Source: a virus. From it: 21,187 nucleotides of DNA. Positions within the stretch are counted from its first letter, which is position 1. Every line of letters begins with the position of its first letter. This document shows positions 7,682 to 16,538 of this stretch, piece after piece. The notes under the pieces were generated by a model, which was not told where the DNA came from, did no database searches, and was given only the letters and a program-made list of their open reading frames with translations. The stretch covers positions 1 through 21,187 of the IMG/VR virus record IMGVR_UViG_3300022912_000053. The stretch is one strand, 5' to 3'. A program made the translations under genes and the position numbers.

Positions 7682-9722
7682 AATACAGATAATAATTGAC
7701 GCTCTAAACCTGGCTGGCGATGAGTTAAAAAATCTTGAGAAAGAACTCGCTGGCGTCCAGGAACAAGCGAAAAAGGCATCAAGCGCCGCCGATAAAATGC
7801 GTGACAGTTTTGATGCAGTCAAAATGGCAGGCGCGGGTATCATCGCGGGTGGATTTGCACTCAAAAAAGCCTTTGACTTTGCCAAAGAGGGGGCGCAGAT
7901 CGAACTGGTAGAGACACGCTTTGGCCGGTTAGCCGAAAGCATTGGCACAACTGGCAGCGCGTTGATGAATGATCTTGCTCCCGCAATGGGCGGAATGTTA
8001 TCAAATGCCGAAATGATGCAAGCAGCCACCGACCTGATGGCGTTGGGGTTGGCAAAAACACATGACGAAGCCGTGAGATTGGCGAGTGTTGCCGGTCAGT
8101 TGAATATGAATATGAATCAACTGGTGTTGACGCTGACCAACCAAACAACCATGCGTTTTGATGCGCTGGGCGTTGCGGTGGATGGATTCGACGAAAAAGT
8201 CAAGGCGCTTGAGGCTACGGGGATGAGCGCCAATGACGCATTCAACGAAGCGTTTTTGCAGCAGGCCGAGGAGCAGCTTGAAAGAATTGGTAGTGCGGTA
8301 GACTCTACGGTTGGAAAAATGCAGAGACTAGAAGCGCATGGTAAAAATGCCCTTGATGGTCTAAAGAGATCAGCCGCGGATTTGCTGGCCGCTGGTTTGT
8401 TACCGCTCATGGATGGTTTTGCAGAATTGGACAATGCTCAACGGGGGCTAGTAGACTACTACAGGGGCGCGGCACCAACTTATGAAAACTATATACGTTT
8501 ACAAGTTGCGCAGGCAATCGCGTCTGGAGATTTGGCAAACAATCAGCGTGACTATATGGTTGCGTTGCTATTATCTGGAAACGTAACCGAAGGCACTGCT
8601 AAACAGTTTGATGTCATGTCTCAGGCTACCTGGGAGCTAGCAAACGCGGCGGGCTATGCAGACAAGGCCATGTTAACCTTTGCATTATCGTCGTCATCTG
8701 TTGGCGCAGGCTATGCCGAGACAATGGAGGACATGGTTGAAATAACGGGTCGCATGGTAAAAGAGGCTGAATCGGCAGATCAGGCAATGCTGAACTATGC
8801 GGGATCGGCAATGGTCGTAAGTCAGGGGCTATCTCCGCTGACGGCGGCGCTGCGCGAGGTTGCCGGGGCTACCGCCGATGTGACCGGGAGTATGAGTAAT
8901 GATATGGCCGCGGCCGCTCAGGGAATGATCGACGAATTTGATTATATCCAGGCGGGCGGCGTTGAGTTGGCGCAGTTATTCGATGAAATCGGGCGCGCCG
9001 AGATAACCCCCAGGGTCAAGCAGGGATTGCTGGACGATGCTTTAATTGCCGCCGTAGACTTTGAAATTGCGCTGGGCAACATATCGCAGAACGAAGGGCT
9101 GCGCATGTTGCGCGAGGGGCTTGACCTGAGCTCATGGGATGAAGCTAACATCAAACTAGAGGAATTTCGCACTGAGGGCATGGACGGCCTGATAGCAAAG
9201 CTGGAAGAGGCTAATGAGGGCGCGCTTGGCCTAGCTAATGCAAAAATCGTGGAGCTTGCTACCGTTATGCAGGATAATGAGGACGGTATGATCGACTCAG
9301 TTGGCGTTGTATCGTCGTCGCTTGAAAGTACGCTAGTGCCACAATTGCGCGATGCCGCTGGTTATGTAAGCTCTATTATCAGCGGCCTATTGCGGTTGTC
9401 AGAGATGGGCGGGTTTGATTTGGGATTTAGTCTTGGCGGTGGAGGTGGCGGGGGCGGTGGAGCTACAAATCTATCTCTGACAACCCCAGGCGGGGCGACT
9501 ATGGGACATAGCGGGTTGGATTTTGTCGTACCGCCTGGGTATCCGAATGATTCATACGGCCCAATTTACGTGGAGAGTGGAGAGCATGTCAACGTAACGC
9601 CAGCCAATCAGATGGGTAACCGCGGTGGGTCAATGCAGGCGTTAATTAGCCCGTTTGATATGGCGCGCATGGCGACTGTGATTAGCCGGGCCGTGCGTGA
9701 CGGCATTCAGATGGGTGTGTAA
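7668..9722 (+). CDS. Tail tape measure protein
   Basis: The 684-residue product has the tape-measure layout. An N-terminal coiled coil (DELKNLEKELAGVQEQAKKA) is followed by a hydrophobic segment (MAGAGIIAGGFALKKAF, about 46-62). Then comes a TP901-like core with GRLAESIGTTGSALMNDL and NAEMMQAATDLMALGLAKTH, a long helical middle, and a run of eight glycines near residue 594. The final segment GPIYVESGEHVNVTPANQMG is typical of tape-measure C-termini. At the usual 1.5 angstrom per residue it would set a tail of about 100 nm, a rule-of-thumb estimate. No peptidase or lysozyme domain is visible. Confidence 0.88.
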   Translation: MANPRIQIIIDALNLAGDELKNLEKELAGVQEQAKKASSAADKMRDSFDAVKMAGAGIIAGGFALKKAFDFAKEGAQIELVETRFGRLAESIGTTGSALMNDLAPAMGGMLSNAEMMQAATDLMALGLAKTHDEAVRLASVAGQLNMNMNQLVLTLTNQTTMRFDALGVAVDGFDEKVKALEATGMSANDAFNEAFLQQAEEQLERIGSAVDSTVGKMQRLEAHGKNALDGLKRSAADLLAAGLLPLMDGFAELDNAQRGLVDYYRGAAPTYENYIRLQVAQAIASGDLANNQRDYMVALLLSGNVTEGTAKQFDVMSQATWELANAAGYADKAMLTFALSSSSVGAGYAETMEDMVEITGRMVKEAESADQAMLNYAGSAMVVSQGLSPLTAALREVAGATADVTGSMSNDMAAAAQGMIDEFDYIQAGGVELAQLFDEIGRAEITPRVKQGLLDDALIAAVDFEIALGNISQNEGLRMLREGLDLSSWDEANIKLEEFRTEGMDGLIAKLEEANEGALGLANAKIVELATVMQDNEDGMIDSVGVVSSSLESTLVPQLRDAAGYVSSIISGLLRLSEMGGFDLGFSLGGGGGGGGGATNLSLTTPGGATMGHSGLDFVVPPGYPNDSYGPIYVESGEHVNVTPANQMGNRGGSMQALISPFDMARMATVISRAVRDGIQMGV

Positions 9723-11317
9723 TGGTTGATTTATTCTCACCTGTCACGCAATTTGCCCTTGAAAACGGCAACGGGATACTGTTTGAGAACGGTACAGGAT
9801 TTTTGTACGAGTATCAGTACGCAGTGTATATCCATGCCTATATTGGGGGGGCGTGGGTTGACCTGACGTATGATACACGCTCGCCCGTTCCCGTTATGGT
9901 ATCCTACGGAATTAAGGGGTATTCGGTAAAAGAACGCGTTGCATCTACTGGCACGTTGACGTTTGCGCTAGATAACTCAATCCAAAATAGCAGCGGGTTG
10001 CTTGGGCATTATTCACCGGATCATACTAACGCGCGCAGCGGGTTCGATCTTGGCGTCGCTGTGCGTATCAACATTGTGGATAATAGCGGGGCTAATTTCA
10101 AAATGCGCGGCAAAATTATTGGGATTGAACCAGTGGCCGGATTATATCGCGAGAAATATACGCTTGTTACGGTTGCGGACTGGATGGAGGATGCCGCAAC
10201 CCACGCACTTGATGGCATTGCGGTACAGACTGACCAGAGGGGCGATGAGGTTGTATCTACGGTTGTGGGTAATATGCCAACTGCCCCGCAAAGCACAAAT
10301 TATGGCACGGGCATTGAAACACTCGCGTACTCTCTCCAGTCAGAAGATGACGGCAAAACTAAGCCGCTTTCTGTATTTCAGAAAATTACACAGTCCGATA
10401 TGTCATATATCTATCGTAAGGGAAACACAACAAATGGAGAAACGCTTGTATACGAAACACGCAGACAGCGCGAGAACAACCTAACGCCGGTAGCAACGCT
10501 TGACGATACAATGGTAGAGTTAAGCGCAGTGAGAAACCTGGACACATTGTATAAGCAAGTTAATGTGGTGAATCGTCCAGTCGAGATTGATGACTACGCA
10601 ACAACGGTTCTGGCAACACTACAAAAAGAATTAGAGATACCGCCGGGACAAACTAGAACATTTATTCTGAGATATAGAGACTCAACGGAGCGAGCGCAGA
10701 GGGTATCCGGTACTGATATAGTCAATCCGCTGATTGCTGACACCGACTATAAATTTTCGTCATTGCCAGACAGCGAGCTTGGCGACATGAATGCTGATCT
10801 TGATATAACTGTCGCACCTGGCGGTAATACAATTGAGATTACAGCGATAAATAATAGTGCACGGCGATCTGGATACCTCAATCCGTGTCAAGTGCGAGGG
10901 CGGGGGATTTATCAGTACGATGATGTTACGAGTACCGCCGTGCCCGCGACGGTTGTCGGGAGCCAGGTATTGCAATTTGCGCAACCATATCTGGATAACC
11001 CAGTTTCTGGCGAGCGTTTTGCCCGTTGGATTGCCACACATTGGGGGGCAGCCACAACACAGATTGCGACTTGTGAATTTGTTGCAAACTCTAGCGCAGC
11101 ACTGATGACCGCGGCGGCGACTGTTGAGATCGGCGATTGCGTCTCCATTACAGAGACTGTGACGGGCATTGATAAAAAGTTCCACGTTATGGGCATTGAG
11201 TTGACATTGGACTATGGTAAACTGCTATATTGTAGTTGGATATTGCAGCGGACAGACGAAACAGTGTATGCTAAGGTTGACGCTGCAACAGTAGACAGCG
11301 GAATCATAGGATTATAA
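9722..11317 (+). CDS. Tail tip / hub protein
   Basis: The 531-residue product follows the tape measure in a one-base overlap (TAATG). It is largely beta. The N-terminus has a short repeat (FALENGNGILFENGTGFLYE). Residues about 35-160 (IGGAWVDLTYD, SYGIKGYSVKERVASTGTLT, RGKIIGIEPVAGLYREKYTL) and the C-terminal FHVMGIELTLDYGKLLYCSW resemble tail hub and tail-associated proteins of the gp27/gpD type. It probably forms the tail tip ring that receives fibres and lets DNA out. A distal-tail protein is the main alternative. Confidence 0.6.
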   Translation: MVDLFSPVTQFALENGNGILFENGTGFLYEYQYAVYIHAYIGGAWVDLTYDTRSPVPVMVSYGIKGYSVKERVASTGTLTFALDNSIQNSSGLLGHYSPDHTNARSGFDLGVAVRINIVDNSGANFKMRGKIIGIEPVAGLYREKYTLVTVADWMEDAATHALDGIAVQTDQRGDEVVSTVVGNMPTAPQSTNYGTGIETLAYSLQSEDDGKTKPLSVFQKITQSDMSYIYRKGNTTNGETLVYETRRQRENNLTPVATLDDTMVELSAVRNLDTLYKQVNVVNRPVEIDDYATTVLATLQKELEIPPGQTRTFILRYRDSTERAQRVSGTDIVNPLIADTDYKFSSLPDSELGDMNADLDITVAPGGNTIEITAINNSARRSGYLNPCQVRGRGIYQYDDVTSTAVPATVVGSQVLQFAQPYLDNPVSGERFARWIATHWGAATTQIATCEFVANSSAALMTAAATVEIGDCVSITETVTGIDKKFHVMGIELTLDYGKLLYCSWILQRTDETVYAKVDAATVDSGIIGL

Positions 11318-11319
11318 AA

Positions 11320-12630
11320 ATGAGTTGGACAACACCACACAATTGGGCTACGGGCGAAACGATAACCGAAACACTACTTGATGAGATTAGTGATAACTTA
11401 ACCTATCTCAAGGGGCGCATCGACACGTCTTTGACAAATAAATCCGGTAGCAATTTGCTAACTGGCGCAGTTGTTATATTTGACGTTGATAATAATAATG
11501 CGTTTACAACCACGACGGCCACGGGCGACCGCCGCGTTATGGGGGTGCTAACTGAGGACGTAGACAACGACGCGTCCGGAAATGTGCTAATTGGAGGAGT
11601 TGGTAGTATCCAGATTGCCGGAACGGTAAACCGAATGGAAGCGCTAGAAACATCCACGACAGCCGGAAAGGCCAGCGGCACAGGGGGGTATACAATGGCG
11701 CCGGGCGCGATTGGCTTCGCGTTGCAAAGCGGAACGGACACAACGATTACGGCGCTAATAGCCGTTCGCCATGTGGTTAGCTCGCAACCTGCCAACGGCT
11801 ATGTATCCGGTGGGTATGGCGTGGCAAATATTCAGGATACAGACGAATATGACCCTGATACCTGGACAAGCAAATCCGCAATGCCTTCTCCAGCTCGCGA
11901 CGAGCATACTTTTCGCGGCGGCGGCACTTCTCCACTTTTCGCCATTGGTGGCGATAATTCCGGAGCCTTGTCGGATAATGACGAATACGACCCAGATACC
12001 TGGACGAGCAGAACCGCCGCGCTTGCGGCGGCGGCGGATTTGCACGGCGGGCACAGCGAGCATTCCGGCGGGCAACTGGCGTTTGACCGGGGAAATGGGA
12101 ATCTTGACGAATACAGCGTTAGCGGTGATAGCTGGTCAAATAAGCTCGGCAGTGCCAGGGCTAATGTTGCCCGCGGTGCTGGGCTAGCCGATGGCAATAT
12201 GTATGAGTTTGGCGGGGACGTGGGCGGTTCATACGCCATTGATGACGTCGATGAATATGATTTTTCCGGTACTTTTACGTCAAAATCTCTTATGCCGGGA
12301 AATAGAGAGTGGTTGCACGGCGGGGCAGTCGATAACACGACTATAATAGCACATGGCGGCGAACGTAGCGGTGTAGGCACGTATGATACAACTTTTTTGT
12401 ACGACCCAGATACCTGGACATCGGGAACTGCCAGCGGAACGGCACTTAATCGTCACGCTATGTTTGATATTGGCTCGCTGATGTATATTTGTTTTGGTAA
12501 TACAGCAGACGTCTCAGCCCCAGTGGCGACTGATGCCACAAAAGAATATGATGTTTCGGGCGATTCTTTTACTGCAAAATCAGCCGGGCCGTCGCCTGCT
12601 CGCTATGATTTGGCCGGAGGCAGTATATAA
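11320..12630 (+). CDS. Tail fibre / receptor-binding protein with a kelch-type beta-propeller
   Basis: The 436-residue product has a virion-attachment-like N-terminus (MSWTTPHNWATGETITETLL, then residues to about 150 resembling phage fibre heads). From about residue 150 there are six imperfect repeats of 40-47 residues. Repeat starts read DEYDPDTWTSKSAMPSPARD, DEYDPDTWTSRTAALAAAA, DEYSVSGDSWSNK, DEYDFSGTFTSKS, FLYDPDTWTSGTA and KEYDVSGDSFTAKSAGPSPA. Each is followed by a glycine-rich strand such as FAIGGD, YEFGGD or IAHGGE. This is the kelch pattern, and the first and last half-repeats could close a six-bladed propeller. Host-glycan or receptor binding is likely, given its place after the tail hub, but the ligand is unknown. 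Confidence 0.75.
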   Translation: MSWTTPHNWATGETITETLLDEISDNLTYLKGRIDTSLTNKSGSNLLTGAVVIFDVDNNNAFTTTTATGDRRVMGVLTEDVDNDASGNVLIGGVGSIQIAGTVNRMEALETSTTAGKASGTGGYTMAPGAIGFALQSGTDTTITALIAVRHVVSSQPANGYVSGGYGVANIQDTDEYDPDTWTSKSAMPSPARDEHTFRGGGTSPLFAIGGDNSGALSDNDEYDPDTWTSRTAALAAAADLHGGHSEHSGGQLAFDRGNGNLDEYSVSGDSWSNKLGSARANVARGAGLADGNMYEFGGDVGGSYAIDDVDEYDFSGTFTSKSLMPGNREWLHGGAVDNTTIIAHGGERSGVGTYDTTFLYDPDTWTSGTASGTALNRHAMFDIGSLMYICFGNTADVSAPVATDATKEYDVSGDSFTAKSAGPSPARYDLAGGSI

Positions 12631-12908
12631 TGGCTACCAAGTATTTCACATATCGACCGCTTTATCTTGGCCCCAGGCTTGGAACAGTGCCGCTCGACTA
12701 TCATTTAAAAAAAGCGTACGGGACACTCAAATTTGATTTCGAATTAGCGATTGCAAACGGTACACCTTCTGGAGATGGCCGCGAGTTGGGGAGCATCACA
12801 GCAGATACGGAGATAATTATAGACGCTGTTTTACAGGGATTGCCGGTGGCGTGGGAAGAAGAAACCAAAGCGAACGCGCAAGAGAAGGTGAAGCGGTGGA
12901 AAAAATGA
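12630..12908 (+). CDS. Small phage protein of unknown function
   Basis: The 92-residue product starts in a one-base overlap with the fibre stop (TAATG). The first half is beta-like (MATKYFTYRPLYLGPRLGTV) and the end is helical and charged (EEETKANAQEKVKRWKK). No motif is recognised. It may be a fibre chaperone or a small tail component. The stop overlaps the next start by four bases (ATGA). Confidence 0.6.
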   Translation: MATKYFTYRPLYLGPRLGTVPLDYHLKKAYGTLKFDFELAIANGTPSGDGRELGSITADTEIIIDAVLQGLPVAWEEETKANAQEKVKRWKK

Positions 12909-13594
12909 CAACAGCAGATCAGTTCATTGAGTTTTTGTCTGATTATCAGGGCGGGATGTCACAGTTTCAAGATGATTACCTTGTTACCGTGCGCGCTGGA
13001 CTTACTAATTACGGTATGTATAAGCAGGCGTTGCGTGAAATGATGACGCGTCTCCGGTCTATCGCGCAGGCATACTATACGCATGAGATACTAGACATTG
13101 AGATAGCGGAGCTTATGGAGCAGGCAGAGATGGCACAGGGGTATGAGTTAGCGCGTATCGTGGCAGAACTAAAGCTAAAGCGCGTTAATTCTGTGTTCGA
13201 GCAAAAGCGCGTGAGCGAGTTAGAGGCCGAATTGTCACGCTTTTGGCAACAAGCTCACCATTTTAAGGCATTGGTTGGCGAGATAACGCCAGAACGCCGC
13301 AGGGAACTAGAAAACGAATACTGGGACGCTTTACTTACTGAGAGATTTGTTTTATCCGGCGGTGTACCGAATGACAAGCTGTTGCGCGATGTGGGTTCAA
13401 TGCCGCCAACTTTGCGGCGTGAAATGGTGCTGAAATACACACCAGAAAATTATTCAGTGCTTAGGCAACAGTACCTTGAGCGGGAACTTCCCGCGCTAGA
13501 CAATATGCCGCTTATTGGCGAGCGCATGGACAAAGAGAAGATAGAGAAAATATTATCAAGCGGCGCGTTCGAACTAGAGGCACAAAATGGCTGA
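12905..13594 (+). CDS. Helical phage protein of unknown function
   Basis: I place the start at ATG 12905, which overlaps the previous stop (ATGA) and has GGTGG upstream. An upstream start at 12851 lacks a ribosome binding site and would add residues overlapping the previous gene. The 229-residue product is almost wholly helical and charged (AQAYYTHEILDIEIAELMEQ; KQKR and QKRVSELEAELSRFWQQAHH segments). It has no membrane segment and no known motif. In the fibre cluster it may be a structural spacer or assembly factor; this is unsupported beyond context. Confidence 0.65.
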   Translation: MTTADQFIEFLSDYQGGMSQFQDDYLVTVRAGLTNYGMYKQALREMMTRLRSIAQAYYTHEILDIEIAELMEQAEMAQGYELARIVAELKLKRVNSVFEQKRVSELEAELSRFWQQAHHFKALVGEITPERRRELENEYWDALLTERFVLSGGVPNDKLLRDVGSMPPTLRREMVLKYTPENYSVLRQQYLERELPALDNMPLIGERMDKEKIEKILSSGAFELEAQNG

Positions 13595-14276
13595 TAAATC
13601 ACTATCGCAGGGTATTACCGACGGCGACGTTACCGCAAATACTGATCCGCAATCGGGGGATTATTTGTATTTGCTGGATGACCCAGCCGGTACACCGGCC
13701 AGCAACTACATTACTGTTGGCAATCTCGTATCGTCTGCAACCGTTTTGGCGTCTGGCGCTGCGATGTCGGGAGGGGCGTTCCATGATGGGTTTTCGGATT
13801 TTGTTGCAGACGAGCACTCGCCAAGTGCGTCTGCTGGCGAAACCACAACCGGGACGGCGACAAATAGACACGTAACACCAGACGCATTAGCGGGTAGTGA
13901 TTACGGTAAACGGGTAATCGAGATCATGCACACTCAATCAGATACAGCCGTATCTACTGGCGACGGGACTGTTGGCATAGGGATTACGGCGGAACTGAAT
14001 GGCTGGAATATCGTTGATTATTACGGGTTTGTTCATACGCAGGGTGTAACTGGAACGACAGATATACAATTGCGGCGACGGCGATCTGGCTCAGATGTAG
14101 ATGTAATGAGTACAAAAGCCACCATTGGCGCTGAATACTACGCCAATGATGGCGTAATTAATACATCAAACGACGACCTTGCAACAGGCGACCAGTTATA
14201 TGTTGACGTTGATGCCGTACACAGTGGCACAGCGCCCAACGGATTAACTGTTGCAATCGTTGTGCAATTACCATAG
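13587..14276 (+). CDS. Tail fibre-like structural protein
   Basis: The 229-residue product overlaps the preceding gene by eight bases. The first 60 residues (DYLYLLDDPAGTPASNYITV, then GNLVSS) and the segment TGTATNRHVTPDALAGSDYG are typical of phage tail fibres and fibre-like adhesins. The second half is beta-rich (GWNIVDYYGFVHTQGVTGTT) with a helical-wheel-free Asp/Thr/Val composition suggesting a beta-sandwich tip. A role as a second receptor-binding protein is inferred. Confidence 0.65.
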   Translation: MADKSLSQGITDGDVTANTDPQSGDYLYLLDDPAGTPASNYITVGNLVSSATVLASGAAMSGGAFHDGFSDFVADEHSPSASAGETTTGTATNRHVTPDALAGSDYGKRVIEIMHTQSDTAVSTGDGTVGIGITAELNGWNIVDYYGFVHTQGVTGTTDIQLRRRRSGSDVDVMSTKATIGAEYYANDGVINTSNDDLATGDQLYVDVDAVHSGTAPNGLTVAIVVQLP

Positions 14277-14289
14277 GATTTTATAACAC

Positions 14290-15621
14290 ATGAGTAGCTG
14301 GACGGATGACTTTTTGGCAAAAAGCGATGATTCGAGACGTCAAATTGTGCGGCGGGCGCGGCATGGTTTGCATTTCGATTTGGGTCGCGGGCGTGTGAGG
14401 GCGCATTTTACCGGCGCCCCTTGTCATTATCGCGGTTCCGATGGTCTGTGGAAACCTATATCGACCAGATTGCAATTAGATAGAAGCACAGGTAAATACG
14501 GCGCTCCCGGAATTGCAACACGTTTTGATTTGGACGGCACGATTATAGCGATGCGGCATAGCCAGCGAAACACAAGGATTGGGATATATAGCCCACGGAA
14601 AGAAGAATTTACGCCGCTGATTGTATTACCGGGCGGGGTTGTGGCGAATAATACGATGATTCGCGAAACACCGTTATTTAGCGAGCACACTTTTCTAAAA
14701 GAAAATGGCATAAAGCAAAATATCGTTGTTAATTCTGTTCCGGCGGGATTTGGAGAGGCTATATCCGGCGATATTTTATGTGTTGAGACGTTGATTGATT
14801 ATGATCTTCCCGATGGTCTCGTTTCAGCATTGCCGCGCTTTGCAGAGTATATGTTTCCGGAGCCATACAGCTATGACGATAGCGGGCGTCGTCTAAAGAC
14901 ATCACGTTATGCAAAAAAAGTGGGCGCATCTCAGTATATTTATACTGGTGTATTGGTTATTGATATTGAGTTGGCGAAATTCCCACTAACCATTGACCCT
15001 GATTTTAGCGGCGATACGGCAGATGGGTATATCGAGGGAATAAGTTCTAGCTGGTCTACGGCAAGAGGCACGGCTAGCTCGCATGGTACATCCGATGCGG
15101 CGAACAGCGTAGGAGCATATTCGTACTCGTCTATATTTCATGTTCTTCGTCATTTCTATAAATTTGATACATCATCTATTCCAGACGGAGATACAATTAC
15201 CCAGGTCAACCTAAAATTGACGTGCCAATCGGTACAAGTAACAGGTAATAATTTGGATGTGCAGATTGTGAAACAAGATTGGTCAAGTCAAGACCCAATA
15301 GCGTCTGGTAATAGAGAAGCGGCGTATGACAATTGTCTGTCTGGGACATTAGATGATGCAATTTGGCAGAACACATCTGGATTAGTAGCCGGAACGCAGT
15401 ATGCAAGCGGCAATCTCAATACGGGGTGGGTTAGCAAAACGGGGAATACCTATTACAGTTTGAGATCAAGTCTTGATTATGACAATGATCCCCCGCCCGC
15501 ATCACCAAACACGCTCGAATTTACGACGATACGGTCATCGGATCATGCTACGCCGGGGGATCGCCCAATACTTACGGTTGAGTATGGCACTGGCTTTGTT
15601 CAGCAAGTTGTGATGTTTTAG
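14290..15621 (+). CDS. Tail protein with a C-terminal DNRLRE-like beta-sandwich
   Basis: The 443-residue product is the last clear gene of the late block. Residues about 1-240 are beta-rich and not recognised. From about residue 245, the text IFHVLRHFYKFDTSSIPDGD, TITQVNLKLTC and RPILTVEYG follows the DNRLRE / carbohydrate-binding-like beta-sandwich pattern found in surface and tail proteins. In that family a Phe-Asp-hydrophobic-Ser-Ile-Pro motif opens the fold and L-x-V-x-Y closes it. It is probably a tail or virion surface protein that binds polysaccharide. No hydrolase motif is visible. Confidence 0.6.
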   Translation: MSSWTDDFLAKSDDSRRQIVRRARHGLHFDLGRGRVRAHFTGAPCHYRGSDGLWKPISTRLQLDRSTGKYGAPGIATRFDLDGTIIAMRHSQRNTRIGIYSPRKEEFTPLIVLPGGVVANNTMIRETPLFSEHTFLKENGIKQNIVVNSVPAGFGEAISGDILCVETLIDYDLPDGLVSALPRFAEYMFPEPYSYDDSGRRLKTSRYAKKVGASQYIYTGVLVIDIELAKFPLTIDPDFSGDTADGYIEGISSSWSTARGTASSHGTSDAANSVGAYSYSSIFHVLRHFYKFDTSSIPDGDTITQVNLKLTCQSVQVTGNNLDVQIVKQDWSSQDPIASGNREAAYDNCLSGTLDDAIWQNTSGLVAGTQYASGNLNTGWVSKTGNTYYSLRSSLDYDNDPPPASPNTLEFTTIRSSDHATPGDRPILTVEYGTGFVQQVVMF

Positions 15622-15664
15622 GATAAATCCTGCGGAACATATACCGCATAGGAGTTTTTAGAAC

Positions 15665-15757
15665 GTGGCGATAGTTTTGGGGGGTAGGGATTTTACCTAC
15701 GGACATTTGAGCATCGTTGAGAGGCTTCCCAGGGCCTTAGCCTGCCCCCGAATTTAG
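15665..15757 (+). pseudogene. Possible truncated start of a phage gene at the array junction
   Basis: A GTG at 15665 with GGAG 10 bases upstream begins a 30-residue frame (MAIVLGGRDFTYGHLSIVER, then LPRALACPRI) in step with the late operon and 43 bases after its last stop. The start region looks genuine but the frame ends at once at the edge of the opposite-strand block. It may be the remnant of a late gene cut when the right-hand block arrived, or merely a chance frame. Confidence 0.25.
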
Positions 15758-15761
15758 TTTG

Positions 15762-15962
15762 CTATTCAGCGGCGATGGTGCAGGCGTCACAATAATAGTC
15801 GCCAGCCGTGGTGAGATGTAGATACTCACCACATTCGCAAACGGGCGAATCGTCATCTTGCATACAGGCCACACAATAAAAATCACCCATAAAATCAAAG
15901 GCCCCCAAGACTCCGCACCCGTCGCATCTTAGATTTTTCTCAAACGGAACATTTCTTCTCAT
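15762..15962 (-). CDS. Double zinc-ribbon small protein
   Basis: The 66-residue product has a strong ribosome binding site (AAAAGGAGAACCA) before its ATG. It carries two four-cysteine units: Cys13/16 with Cys30/33, and Cys42/44 with Cys58/61. Both have aromatic residues before the second pair (DFYC, DYYC). These are very likely two treble-clef or zinc-ribbon knuckles. It is the last gene of the - strand block and converges on the phage late genes. No good attC core follows it. The function is unknown; small zinc-ribbon proteins often bind nucleic acid or protein partners. Confidence 0.75.
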   Translation of the reverse strand: MRRNVPFEKNLRCDGCGVLGAFDFMGDFYCVACMQDDDSPVCECGEYLHLTTAGDYYCDACTIAAE

Positions 15963-15980
15963 TGGTTCTCCTTTTATGTG

Positions 15981-16127
15981 TGGGGTGTGCAGGTGTCGAT
16001 CCTGCTACCATTCCTGTTTGTGAGTTCAGCGTAGTTTTTGTTTACCCGACCGGCAGGTATACGCCTTGCCCGCTGGCGCTTGAATGGCTATCGCTCCATC
16101 GGTTTCTGCTCCATCGCAGACACCCCA
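15981..16127. repeat. Long imperfect palindrome between two - strand genes
   Basis: TGGGGTGT at 15981-15988 is the exact inverse of ACACCCCA at 16120-16127. Further partial pairing lies inside (TCGAT near 15996 with ATCG near 16113; GCCGGCAGG near 16049 with CCTTGCCCGC near 16065). It fills most of the 170-base gap between the last two - strand genes. It lacks GTTRRRY and RYYYAAC at its ends, so it is not a standard attC, but its size and nested arms are similar. Confidence 0.4.
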
Positions 16128-16136
16128 TGATATTAA

Positions 16137-16388
16137 TTAGAACCGCTCTAAATATTCATCTACACCAAAAACTCTATCGCGCGCACGGTCAGGCACCACG
16201 TTGGGTTGGGCGGCTTTCTTGTACTCTCTTTGAACAACTTTTCTGAAATCTTTATACTCAAACTCAACATCAATATGAAGTATATTCTCCATGATTGCCA
16301 ATGTTAGAGTTTCGGCTTCGAATACAGTCAGATTGTTCTTGACGCAAAACTCTGACGCTTGCTTTGCTGTATACGTAAGTTGACCCAT
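16137..16388 (-). CDS. Cassette gene: small protein of unknown function
   Basis: I place the start at ATG 16388, which has GGAGAAAA directly upstream and lies 23 bases after an attC core. A longer frame from 16460 would be encoded by the attC site itself. The 83-residue product (MGQLTYTAKQASEFCVKNNL, then TVFEAETLTLAIMENILHID) is mixed alpha/beta and unrecognised. Its C-terminal third begins AAQPNVVPDRARDR at a possible R'' core (ACCCAAC, bases 16200-16206 on the - strand), so the tail may be encoded by a worn attC site. No good closing GTTRRRY core follows. Confidence 0.6.
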   Translation of the reverse strand: MGQLTYTAKQASEFCVKNNLTVFEAETLTLAIMENILHIDVEFEYKDFRKVVQREYKKAAQPNVVPDRARDRVFGVDEYLERF

Positions 16389-16410
16389 TTTTCTCCAATG
16401 GACGGTAGCC

Positions 16411-16538
16411 GCCCAACGTGCAGGTTCAGCGGCGGCGCGGTTTTGCGCCGGTGATTTCATCGGAATAAATATAATTATCTGTGGACGATTGCCCGTAATG
16501 CGTGGCTGTAGCGTCGTCCGCTGTAACGGTGGTTAGGC
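16411..16538 (-). other. Integron attC site
   Basis: On the - strand the site runs from R'' GCCTAAC (16532-16538) to R' GTTGGGC (16411-16417), both perfect matches to RYYYAAC and GTTRRRY. The inner arms GTTaCAGCGG and CCGCTGaAC pair. The length is 128 bases. The left end sits 23 bases before the start of the next gene. The upstream gene reads through the site to a stop at 16426. Confidence 0.85.

Noticed and set aside
11320-12630. Kelch gene as a captured host regulatory gene
   Set aside because: It has a fibre-like N-terminus, lies in the tail cluster and overlaps the next phage gene, so it belongs to the virion module.
15981-16060. Text resembling a tRNA T-arm near GGTGTCGATCCTGC
   Set aside because: No acceptor stem, anticodon arm or D-arm of the right spacing could be built around it.
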